This document shows, one piece after another, positions 7,626 through 14,105 of a stretch of DNA of 36,897 nt. Below the pieces are notes generated by a model, which did not search any database, was not told the origin of the DNA, and saw nothing but the letters and a program-made list of their open reading frames with translations. This DNA comes from Candidatus Gastranaerophilales bacterium (GTDB lineage: Bacteria; Cyanobacteriota; Vampirovibrionia; Gastranaerophilales; Gastranaerophilaceae). The position numbers were made by a program, and so were the translations under genes. Location of the stretch: positions 1-36,897 of the forward strand of contig CALUQQ010000009.1 in assembly GCA_944322955.1 (NCBI GenBank), read 5' to 3'. The stretch's first letter is position 1, and every line of letters begins with the position of its first letter.

Positions 7626-8588
7626 TTAGTTAATTGTTGTAGCGCCGATTGTTCGCAAAACACCGCGAGCCAGCATCGGCTTTAATAGGTTTCCGGCATC
7701 CATTGAGCCTTCGGTTGCTCCAGCGCCGACAACTGTGTGAAGCTCATCAATAAACATAACAATCTCGCCGTTTGAGTCCTCGACTTCTTTCAAAACAGCT
7801 TTCAGACGTTCTTCAAATTCGCCTCTGTATTTTGCGCCTGCAACGAGTGCGCCCATATCAAGAGAGATTAATTTAACCTCTTTCAAGCTTTCTGGCACAT
7901 CACCTCTTACAATACGCTGTGCCAACCCTTCTACTATTGCGGTTTTACCGACACCCGGTTCACCAATAAGCACAGGGTTGTTTTTGGTTCGTCTGTTCAA
8001 AACCTGTATAATCCGCCTGACTTCCTCATCACGACCAATTACCGGGTCTAATTTACCTTTTCTTGCAAGCGCCGTCAAATCAGTTGAATATTTTTCCAGC
8101 GCTTTCATGTTTTCTTCTGCATTTTTATTATCCACTTTTTTATTACCTCTAATTTTTTTCATTGCATTCAAAACAGTATTTGAATTTACCCTGAAATCGT
8201 TCAAAATTTTCTGGATATTTGAATTATCCAATCTTGTCATAGCAAGCAAAACATCTTCAACACTTATAAATTCGTCCTTTAATTCATCGGCAACGTCAGC
8301 GGACAAATCAAGAAGTCTGTTGGTTTCCTGCGACAAAAATAACTGCTGGGAATTCTGCAGCCCTGATATTGTCGGAAAAGACTTTACCGATGCAACCACA
8401 CGGTCAATAAAGGATTGCGTCAAAAGTTTCAACTCAGTCAGGTAATCCTTGATTATCCCGTTGTCTTTTATCATCGCAAGCATAATGTGTTCCGGCTGCA
8501 TTTCCGTGTTTTTATTGGAATTTACAAGCGCGTTTGCACTTGATAAAAGTTCCTGTGAATAATTCGTAAATCTGTTTATATCAACCAT
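7626..8588 (-). CDS. clpB: ClpB N-terminal part (5' of the stop)
   Basis: A 320-residue fragment as translated: the Clp N-domain (residues 1-145), then AAA-1 with Walker A GEPGVGKT (209-216), pore loop [11 protein letters not shown] and Walker B IVMFIDE (276-282). It ends at GATTIN just before the AAA-1 sensor and arginine-finger region, so it would lack a working ATPase module. The start has AGGAG five bases upstream. No CIRCE-type operator is seen upstream, where palindromic copy B lies. Confidence 0.75.
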   Translation of the reverse strand: MVDINRFTNYSQELLSSANALVNSNKNTEMQPEHIMLAMIKDNGIIKDYLTELKLLTQSFIDRVVASVKSFPTISGLQNSQQLFLSQETNRLLDLSADVADELKDEFISVEDVLLAMTRLDNSNIQKILNDFRVNSNTVLNAMKKIRGNKKVDNKNAEENMKALEKYSTDLTALARKGKLDPVIGRDEEVRRIIQVLNRRTKNNPVLIGEPGVGKTAIVEGLAQRIVRGDVPESLKEVKLISLDMGALVAGAKYRGEFEERLKAVLKEVEDSNGEIVMFIDELHTVVGAGATEGSMDAGNLLKPMLARGVLRTIGATTIN

Positions 8589-8612
8589 TATTGCTCCTTT
8601 TAATCGAATAGG

Positions 8613-8678
8613 GGAATAAGTTATATATTAATTTGTGCGGGATTTTTTCAATTTTCATTTTATATAACACTTATTACC
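8613..8678. repeat. Palindromic element, copy B (upstream of clpB)
   Basis: About 66 bases ending 25 bases before the clpB start. The ends are inverted repeats: GGAATAAGTTATATA on the left, TATATAACACTTATTACC on the right. On the minus strand it includes TTGAAA followed 17-18 bases later by ATATATA, so it may contain the clpB promoter. It is clearly related to copy A at 5881-5951, in the same orientation relative to the downstream gene. Confidence 0.55.
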
Positions 8679-8842
8679 TAATTCACTCATTTATATAATC
8701 ATTTTAACGTTAAATTTAAAAAAATCAGTTTTTTTAATGTTTAATTAATATTTTTACGGTAAATTTATATTATTGCTGCATAACAAAAATTAAGGTAGCA
8801 AAAAATATTTTGGAGAAGTTTTCATACAAAAAAGGAGAAACA

Positions 8843-9238
8843 ATGCAAATATCACCAATAAATCATGCACAACCCGCATTTAGAGGTAAATTCAAATATT
8901 CAATAGAACTTGAACAATATATCCATACCCTCGACCCTATTGAATTTAAACTCTTTCGTAAAAATCTTGACCTGATGCAGCAAGTTAATGACGGAAAAGA
9001 ATATTTATTAAAAAAAGAAAACCAACAGGGTAAATATATTACTATTACAAGCCGAAAATTATTAGAAAACGGACAAAAAATCATGAATAGCTCTGAGCAG
9101 CATTCCGACATAAAAATAATGTTTGATAAATTATTCGACAGATACAACCCAAACAGAATTGCAGAAGAGCTGAATGAACATACAAAATTATTTAAAATTA
9201 AAAAGAATTTTTTGGATGATTTAAGGAATACGAAATAG
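8843..9238 (+). CDS. Small unknown protein with N-terminal Phe tag
   Basis: A 131-residue protein, rich in Lys, Asn and Glu, mostly helical, with no signal peptide or membrane segment. The ATG at 8843 is chosen over one at 8810 because AAGGAG sits six bases before it and because the N-terminus then reads MQISPINHAQPAFRGKFKYS. That is a short polar leader ending in PAFRG, matching the tag seen in four other proteins of this window. I do not recognise a function. It appears to be a single-gene unit. Confidence 0.7.
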   Translation: MQISPINHAQPAFRGKFKYSIELEQYIHTLDPIEFKLFRKNLDLMQQVNDGKEYLLKKENQQGKYITITSRKLLENGQKIMNSSEQHSDIKIMFDKLFDRYNPNRIAEELNEHTKLFKIKKNFLDDLRNTK

Positions 9239-9274
9239 ACATAATATCAAATATTTCGTTAGCAAATTTAGGAT

Positions 9275-9305
9275 AAAAAAAAGTTGCCAAAGATTATTCG
9301 GCAAC
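9275..9305 (-). terminator. Minus-strand intrinsic terminator with no upstream gene
   Basis: On the minus strand GTTGCC (9305-9300) pairs with GGCAAC (9288-9283), extendable by a G-T and two A-T pairs to a nine-pair stem with a five-base loop, followed at once by eight T. On the plus strand the stem is followed by ATTAAAT, a poor terminator. The strong direction therefore faces a stretch with no minus-strand gene. Confidence 0.65.
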
Positions 9306-9556
9306 ATTAAATAAACACGAGGATATTAAGAGAGAGAGTATAAAAAACTTTTTCCCGTTCCGTTCCCGTCACGCCGGAAACCTGAACTCATATCCAATAC
9401 TTATTAAATTTCCCTTACATATTTATAAAAAAATCTTCTCCGTATTAATTGCTAAAATTAAAAAATATGTTACAAAAATTTAACAAAACATATTTTTACT
9501 TCCTGAACAAGAAATTTTACGGGTTTTGCTAAAACTATTGATTTTATTGATTTTTT

Positions 9557-9612
9557 CAACCCTTACCCAACCCTTGCCCAACCCTTCTGGATAAGGATAG
9601 GGATAAGGATAA
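9557..9612. repeat. Three 11-base tandem repeats and GGATAA repeats
   Basis: CAACCCTTACC, CAACCCTTGCC and CAACCCTTCTG follow one another (9557-9589). Then come repeated GGATAAGGATA units (9589-9612). The two blocks are partly complementary (CCTTACCC against GGGATAAGG, with one bulge), so the whole can fold back on itself. Confidence 0.7.
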
Positions 9613-9667
9613 ATAAAAGGAAAAAAATTAAAAAATATATTTTCAACTTTTTTAAACCAACTCACAC

Positions 9668-9696
9668 TTGTCAGCACTACCACAAAATGCTATAAT
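9668..9696 (+). promoter_or_regulatory. pilT promoter
   Basis: TTGTCA (9668-9673), a 17-base spacer ending TGC, and TATAAT (9691-9696) form a strong extended promoter. Transcription would start near 9703, just before the AGAGGA ribosome site, which rules out the longer frame starting at 9668. Confidence 0.8.
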
Positions 9697-9715
9697 CAAA
9701 ACAGAGGAAAAGTTT

Positions 9716-10810
9716 ATGCAAGAAGAATTTAACGTAGTCGAATTTTTAAAACAAGCAGTCACGATAGGCGCATCCGATATCCACCTGCACGTAGGAGAAT
9801 ATCCGGCTGTCAGACGCGACGGCAAAATAATCAAAATCAACATGCCGCAGTTAACCGATGCCGATGTTCAAAGAGCCTGTGTTGAACTTGCACCTCTGCA
9901 TTTGAAAGACAATATTGAAGGTATGCTTGATGTTGATTTTGCATACGAAATCAAAGGAGTTTCAAGATTTCGTATCAACGTTTCCCGCCAGCTTGCAAAA
10001 TACGCGATTGTAATAAGAACAATTCCTTATACCATAAGAAAACTTCAAGACCTGCACCTGCCTGAAACAATAAACCATTTTACCGAACTGGATAACGGAC
10101 TGGTACTGGTTACAGGCCCGACAGGTTCCGGCAAATCCACAACCCTTGCTTCCATGCTTGAATATATCAACGTAAATTACCAAAAACACATTATCACCAT
10201 TGAAGACCCCGTTGAATTCATCTTTAACAACAAAAAATCCATTGTTTCCCAAAGGCAACTGCTTGTAGATACACCTTCTTACTCGGACGGTATAAAATAC
10301 GCACTCCGACAAGACCCTGATGTCATCTTTATCGGCGAAATTCGTGATAAAGATACAGTCAGCAGTGCATTAAAAGCCGCTGAAACCGGGCATTTGGTCT
10401 TTGCGACCATTCATACAAATAATGCTATCCAAACAGTCAACCGGATTATCAACATGTTTACACCTGCTGACAGACCGTTCGTACGAAACCAGCTTGCAGA
10501 AATTCTTCGCGGCACGGTTTCTCAAAAACTTGTACCGCTTGCTAACGGCACCGGCAGACATCCGGCATGCGAAATTCTCGTTGTAACCTCTACTATCAAA
10601 GATTTTATTGTAAAAAATGAGCTGGAACAAATTTATGACCTCGTTAAAAAAGGTTCCTTTAATAACATGATTACCCTTAATATGTCTTTATATGACATGT
10701 TTCAAAAAGGTGACATCACGCAAGAAGCCGCCCTTCTCGCCTCCAGCAACAAAAACGAACTAAAACAAATGATTCGCGGCGTATATCACGGAACAGGCAT
10801 GGATAAATAA
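9716..10810 (+). CDS. pilT: PilT-type type IV pilus retraction ATPase
   Basis: PilT is the cytoplasmic hexameric ATPase that depolymerises type IV pili for twitching motility. The 364-residue product starts MQEEFNVVEFLKQAV, has the ASDIHLHVG N-domain signature, Walker A GPTGSGKST, the Asp box IEDPVEF, Walker B DPDVIFIGEIRD and the His box ATIHTNNA. ATG 9716 is preferred over the upstream TTG at 9668 because the promoter lies between them and AGAGGA precedes 9716. It overlaps recO by one base (TAATG), so the two are co-transcribed. No other pilus assembly genes are adjacent. PilU-type paralogues cannot be excluded. Confidence 0.92.
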   Translation: MQEEFNVVEFLKQAVTIGASDIHLHVGEYPAVRRDGKIIKINMPQLTDADVQRACVELAPLHLKDNIEGMLDVDFAYEIKGVSRFRINVSRQLAKYAIVIRTIPYTIRKLQDLHLPETINHFTELDNGLVLVTGPTGSGKSTTLASMLEYINVNYQKHIITIEDPVEFIFNNKKSIVSQRQLLVDTPSYSDGIKYALRQDPDVIFIGEIRDKDTVSSALKAAETGHLVFATIHTNNAIQTVNRIINMFTPADRPFVRNQLAEILRGTVSQKLVPLANGTGRHPACEILVVTSTIKDFIVKNELEQIYDLVKKGSFNNMITLNMSLYDMFQKGDITQEAALLASSNKNELKQMIRGVYHGTGMDK

Positions 10811-11568
10811 TGAATAATTTCGTAACTGATGCTATAAATTTGAAATCTTATAATTTGTCTGAATCCGACAAAATTATTGTCATGTATTCAAAAGATAAAG
10901 GCTTGATAAAAGGGGTAGCAAAAGGTGTTAAAAAGCCTAAAAGTAAACTCGGCGCAAGAATGGATATGTTTGTTGCTAATAAACTTATGCTCTATAAGGG
11001 CAAAACCCTTGACAGAATTTGTCAGGCAGATGTTTTGAATACATTCAACAAAACCCGCCGGGATATGGACAAAATTTTTTATTCATTTTACATAACAGAA
11101 GTAGTAAGCAATTTCGGGGTTGAAGATGACCCGTGTTCAAACGAAGTTTACGCACTTCTTTATAAAGCGCTTGAAAAAATTTCCGATGCTGAAAACAAAA
11201 TAGAAATATTGATATCTGTTATAAAATTCCAATTAAAAATGATGCAGATATCAGGTTTCGGGATAGAATTTGAAACTTGTCTTGCATGCGGCTGCCATTT
11301 GGGCGAAGAAAACATGTACTTTTCCGCTTCTACAGGCGGGGTTGTCTGTGCAAAGTGCAATGAAATCCTACACTTGAGAACAATTATGCACCACAAAATC
11401 CGAGACTTTTTAAATGCACTTGTCCAGTTTGATTTTGATTTTAAATCCGAATATGAAGAAAAGGCCACAGAAAAAGTTTGCACTGTTTGTTTTGACCTTT
11501 TGAAGGAATACATAAACCTGCATTCATCAAAAAAGTTCAAATCCACAGGCGTCCTGCAGGAAGTATAA
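10810..11568 (+). CDS. recO: DNA repair protein RecO
   Basis: RecO helps load RecA on SSB-coated single-stranded DNA with RecR in gap repair. The 252-residue protein opens with the OB-fold, typically patterned as DAINLKSYNLSESDKIIVMYS and then GLIKGVAKGVKKPKSKLG. It is followed by a helical domain and a zinc site of two Cys pairs (CLACGC and CAKC, residues about 156-194). Length is normal. It starts inside the pilT stop codon (TAATG), implying translational coupling. It ends 32 bases before the convergent prepilin gene. Confidence 0.9.
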   Translation: MNNFVTDAINLKSYNLSESDKIIVMYSKDKGLIKGVAKGVKKPKSKLGARMDMFVANKLMLYKGKTLDRICQADVLNTFNKTRRDMDKIFYSFYITEVVSNFGVEDDPCSNEVYALLYKALEKISDAENKIEILISVIKFQLKMMQISGFGIEFETCLACGCHLGEENMYFSASTGGVVCAKCNEILHLRTIMHHKIRDFLNALVQFDFDFKSEYEEKATEKVCTVCFDLLKEYINLHSSKKFKSTGVLQEV

Positions 11569-11600
11569 GTTCATAAAGGATATCCCGTACTATCAAACGA

Positions 11601-12278
11601 TTAAAATTTTATCGGGTACCAATCAGGGATTTTCCAGCCGTTACGGCGGATTGCTTCAGTACAAGTAAGACCGCGGCCGGTTAATGAACAATCTTCCTTA
11701 ATTTGTTCATCCGTATAACCGCTTCGGCGCGGGAAAACGGATTTACCGGATTCATACTCAAAAGCAAACACATCATACCCAAATTTATTCGGCGGGTTTG
11801 CTGCATTTAAGTCAACTAAAATGACATTAGTATCACTTTGAATGGAACCATCATCCTCTACTGTATACAAACAAATTACATATAACATCCCATCAAAACC
11901 GATAAATGTTTTTCTGCTGTCATGTATCAGTATCAAGCCGTCTTGCTGACCATTCGGATTTACAAATGCAGAATTTGATTTGTAACCGCAATCACTGTAG
12001 CTTTCGCACATTTTACCTATTTTAAGATACGGCTTCCAATAATTTTCAAAAAACTTTTCAGCATTTTCAGGGTTTAATGCAAGGCTTCCCATATAACCAT
12101 TTTCAAATTCCGCTCGTGTAAATGATTGAGCTAATGACGAATTCACTTTTTTCAATTGTGTGACAACAACATTTTTTTTGTAATTTGCAATAATCGTCGG
12201 AATAGTTAACGCCGCCACCACGCCGATAATACCAAGTGTGATTAAGACCTCTGCCAGTGTAAAACCTTTTTTATCCAT
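11601..12278 (-). CDS. Type IV prepilin-like protein
   Basis: A 225-residue protein with a class III signal: MDKKG, the prepilin peptidase cleavage point, then FTLAEVLITLGIIGVVAAL, with Glu5 of the mature protein and a hydrophobic helix to residue 30. The globular part has four Cys (CESYSDC and CSLTGRGLTC) that could form two disulfides. It ends with NGWKIPDWYPIKF, a Trp/Pro-rich tail I associate with a large pseudopilin-like family in gut Melainabacteria. It could be a pilus or type II secretion minor subunit, or a surface filament. GGAGGAAG precedes the start. A consensus promoter lies at 12349-12377, with a perfect hairpin at the mRNA 5' end. Confidence 0.88.
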   Translation of the reverse strand: MDKKGFTLAEVLITLGIIGVVAALTIPTIIANYKKNVVVTQLKKVNSSLAQSFTRAEFENGYMGSLALNPENAEKFFENYWKPYLKIGKMCESYSDCGYKSNSAFVNPNGQQDGLILIHDSRKTFIGFDGMLYVICLYTVEDDGSIQSDTNVILVDLNAANPPNKFGYDVFAFEYESGKSVFPRRSGYTDEQIKEDCSLTGRGLTCTEAIRRNGWKIPDWYPIKF

Positions 12279-12312
12279 TTATTCTTCCTCCGGTTGATTT
12301 ATTAAATTAGAT

Positions 12313-12344
12313 TATATATAAATAGACTAATCTATTTATATATA
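12313..12344. repeat. Perfect 14-bp inverted repeat with four-base loop
   Basis: TATATATAAATAGA (12313-12326) and its exact reverse complement (12331-12344) flank CTAA. Transcription of the prepilin gene should begin at about 12342, so the hairpin would form the very 5' end of that mRNA. Alternatively it is an operator covering the start site. Confidence 0.85.
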
Positions 12345-12348
12345 GTTT

Positions 12349-12377
12349 ATTATAACGTTTTTTGCAGAGAGTGTCAA
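12349..12377 (-). promoter_or_regulatory. Consensus promoter of the prepilin gene
   Basis: On the minus strand TTGACA (12377-12372) and TATAAT (12354-12349) are separated by 17 bases, a perfect sigma-70 consensus. It overlaps the divergent promoter of the 12397 gene. Confidence 0.85.
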
Positions 12378-12390
12378 GCTAAACTATAAT
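12362..12390 (+). promoter_or_regulatory. Promoter of the small HTH-like gene
   Basis: TTGCAG (12362-12367), 17-base spacer, TATAAT (12385-12390). The ATG begins seven bases after the -10, so the mRNA is probably leaderless. The prepilin -35 (12372-12377) lies inside this spacer. Confidence 0.7.
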
Positions 12391-12396
12391 TAAGGA

Positions 12397-12621
12397 ATGG
12401 TAATAAACGATTTTGATGATTTTCAGCTTGTGAAGTATCTATTAAACAAAGAATACATGCTTCAAAAGGACTTGTCGGACAAACTAAACGCAAGAACAGG
12501 CAAAACAACTAAGCCTGCGAATTTTTCCGCAAAATTAAAAAGGCAATATTTAACTTATCGGGAATTACGGCAGATCTGCGACATTCTGGGATACGATTTA
12601 ATCATTCAAAAACGTAATTAA
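12397..12621 (+). CDS. Small XRE-like helix-turn-helix protein
   Basis: A 74-residue, all-helical protein starting MVINDFDDFQLVKYLL. The middle, YMLQKDLSDKLNARTG followed by NFSAKLKRQYLTYRELRQ, fits a lambda-repressor-like (XRE) helix-turn-helix layout, and it ends CDILGYDLIIQKRN as in small XRE proteins from low-GC bacteria. There is no effector domain. AAGGA touches the ATG and is too close to be a ribosome site, fitting leaderless translation. Its position, divergent from the prepilin gene across interleaved promoters, suggests it may control that gene, itself or both; that is inference. Confidence 0.7.
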   Translation: MVINDFDDFQLVKYLLNKEYMLQKDLSDKLNARTGKTTKPANFSAKLKRQYLTYRELRQICDILGYDLIIQKRN

Positions 12622-12636
12622 GCAAGCTCTGCAACC

Positions 12637-13578
12637 TTACTTCGCTGCAACAGGGGCAAGGGTTTCGAGGTATTTTACCGCATAAACCGCACCGACAGCT
12701 CCGTCTGAGGCTGCCGTTATAACCTGACGCAAAGGAGTGTGTCTGACATCACCCACCGCAAAAACACCGTCAACAGAGGTTTTCATGGTTTCGTCAGTCA
12801 GAATAAAACCGCCTTTGTCCTGCTCGATTTGGCCGTTAAAAAGTTCAATATTCGGAACCATGCCGATATACGGGAAAACGCCGTTCACTGCAAGTTCAGA
12901 CATTGAACCCGACTTAACGTTTTCAATAACGACCGTATTAACCAGATCTTCGCCCTTAATTTCTTTCACGACGCTATCCCAGACAAATTCGATTTTTTCA
13001 TTTTTAAATGCGCGATCCTGAACGATTTTGTCCGCTCTTAAGGCATCGCGCCTGTGGATTACGTAAACCTTATCGGCGAATTTGGTCAAATACATTGCTT
13101 CTTCCACTGCCGCATTACCACCGCCCACGACCGCCACAACTTTATTTTTATAAAACGCGCCGTCACAAACCGCGCAATAGCTGACTCCGCGTCCGACGAA
13201 TTCTTTTTCGCCCGGAACACCCAATTTCATAGGCTGAGCGCCTGTTGCGATAATTACGGATTTTGCCCTGAACTCGTATTCGCCGGTCAGAATTATTTTA
13301 GGATTAGAAATCAAATCAACGCGCTCGATTTCCTGCATCGGGAACTTTTCAACCCCGAATTTATCAGCGTGTTCTTCAAACTTTTCCATCAAATCGAAAC
13401 CACCTATAGTGCCAAATCCCGGATAATTTTCAAGTTCAAGATAATTTGACGGCTGACCGCCCATCATGTTAATATCGACAATTGCGGTTGAAACAGCTCC
13501 GCGAGCAGCGTAAATTCCTGCAGAAAAGCCTGCCGGACCGCCCCCTAATATTACCGTATCAAATTCTTTTACCTGCAT
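12637..13578 (-). CDS. trxB: Thioredoxin reductase
   Basis: TrxB passes electrons from NADPH through FAD and a Cys pair to thioredoxin. The 313-residue protein has the FAD-binding GGGPAGFSAGIYAAR (residues 12-26), the redox pair CAVC (135-138) in the family context GVSYCAVCDGAFYK, the NADPH-binding GGGNAAVEEAMYL and the C-terminal FAD motif GVFAVGDVRHTPLRQ. GAGGA precedes the start. It lies nine bases after the secreted-protein gene and is probably the last gene of the pgi unit. It converges with the 12397 gene, 15 bases apart. Confidence 0.95.
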   Translation of the reverse strand: MQVKEFDTVILGGGPAGFSAGIYAARGAVSTAIVDINMMGGQPSNYLELENYPGFGTIGGFDLMEKFEEHADKFGVEKFPMQEIERVDLISNPKIILTGEYEFRAKSVIIATGAQPMKLGVPGEKEFVGRGVSYCAVCDGAFYKNKVVAVVGGGNAAVEEAMYLTKFADKVYVIHRRDALRADKIVQDRAFKNEKIEFVWDSVVKEIKGEDLVNTVVIENVKSGSMSELAVNGVFPYIGMVPNIELFNGQIEQDKGGFILTDETMKTSVDGVFAVGDVRHTPLRQVITAASDGAVGAVYAVKYLETLAPVAAK

Positions 13579-13587
13579 ATTTTATCC

Positions 13588-14103
13588 TCACTTTATACTT
13601 GTACCTGCTATTTTTTCACCTTTAAGCGAATAAACCGCTTTGGCCGTTTTTATAACGGAATTATCGACATCGGAAAGAGTTTCGAGCACAAGAGTATTTG
13701 TACCCGAAAACTTATCGCCGGCCAATTTAATTTCAACAGTGTCGGTCAAAATTTTTCCGTCATAATTTCCTTTTTTTGTAAATCTGATTGCATCATCGCC
13801 CACATAACTCAAGATTATCGAGGCTGATGCCCCTGTAAAAGGGTTGCTGAGATTAATGACGTCGCCGGACTTAGATAAGTTCCAGATATCCGTATTTTCT
13901 TTTCTGAAATTTTCCGGACTATTTGTGTCAGCCAAAACCGACTTAACTCGCCAAGTGCCGTAAAAACTTTCCGGAAGCTGTTCCTGTAATGATATTCCCG
14001 CCTTTAACACATTTTTATTATACCCGTCACAATTTCCGAAATTAACGGATAAAATAATTACAAAAAGCGGTAATATAAGAAGTTTTAAGATTTTACAAAA
14101 CAT
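13588..14103 (-). CDS. Secreted protein of unknown function (lipocalin-like size)
   Basis: A 171-residue protein with a clear signal peptide (residues 1-25, MFCKILKLLILPLFVIILSV, likely cleaved near FGNCDG). A Cys there could also make it a lipoprotein, though the lipobox is poor. The mature part begins LPESFYGTWRVKSV and continues as alternating strands with Gly turns, a layout like small beta-barrel or lipocalin-type proteins that start with a GxW. I do not recognise a family. It sits two bases after pgi and nine before trxB, so it is co-transcribed with both. Confidence 0.75.
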   Translation of the reverse strand: MFCKILKLLILPLFVIILSVNFGNCDGYNKNVLKAGISLQEQLPESFYGTWRVKSVLADTNSPENFRKENTDIWNLSKSGDVINLSNPFTGASASIILSYVGDDAIRFTKKGNYDGKILTDTVEIKLAGDKFSGTNTLVLETLSDVDNSVIKTAKAVYSLKGEKIAGTSIK

Positions 14104-14105
14104 TT

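Larger units (their letters stand above)
5985..8588 (-). pseudogene. clpB: clpB disaggregase interrupted by one in-frame stop
   Basis: ClpB is the AAA+ ring ATPase that rescues aggregated proteins together with DnaK. Read through, the locus encodes 867 codons, the normal size (about 860). It has the N-domain, the first AAA+ module, the coiled-coil middle domain and the second AAA+ module in order, with no frame change. The only defect is TAA at 7628-7626. After GATTI-N the family has Asp/Glu-Tyr-Arg-Lys, and here the Glu codon position is TAA, followed at once by YRKYIEKDPALERRF. GAA to TAA is a single base change. Both halves otherwise keep intact motifs, so the lesion is recent, a strain variant, or a sequence error. 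AGGAG sets the start at 8588. Confidence 0.85.
9239..9667. other. Non-coding stretch with terminator and short repeats
   Basis: No credible gene lies between the small protein and the pilT promoter. The stretch holds a strong minus-strand hairpin terminator (9275-9305), a purine-rich AGAGAGAG segment, a C/G-richer patch around 9350-9390, and the pyrimidine-rich tandem repeats at 9557-9589 followed by GGATAA repeats. A minus-strand frame over the repeats reads YPYPYP and looks spurious. A minus-strand small RNA ending at the terminator is possible. Confidence 0.5.

Noticed and set aside
5985-8588. Reassigned stop codon explaining the clpB TAA
   Set aside because: Many other genes here end in TAA at their normal C-terminus, so TAA is a real stop in this organism.
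8810-8842. ATG start at 8810 for the small tagged protein
   Set aside because: No ribosome site; AAGGAG sits correctly for ATG 8843.
8589-8842. CIRCE heat-shock operator upstream of clpB
   Set aside because: No TTAGCACTC-N9-GAGTGCTAA-like sequence is present.
9480-9683. 67-codon minus-strand frame with YPYPYPYP
   Set aside because: It is read through simple repeats, has no ribosome site and lies over the pilT promoter.
9668-9715. TTG-started N-terminal extension of PilT
   Set aside because: The TTG is the promoter -35 and the -10 lies inside; AGAGGA and the family N-terminus mark ATG 9716.
13054-13449. 131-codon plus-strand frame over trxB
   Set aside because: It is a shadow of trxB, whose motifs and ribosome site are clear on the other strand.
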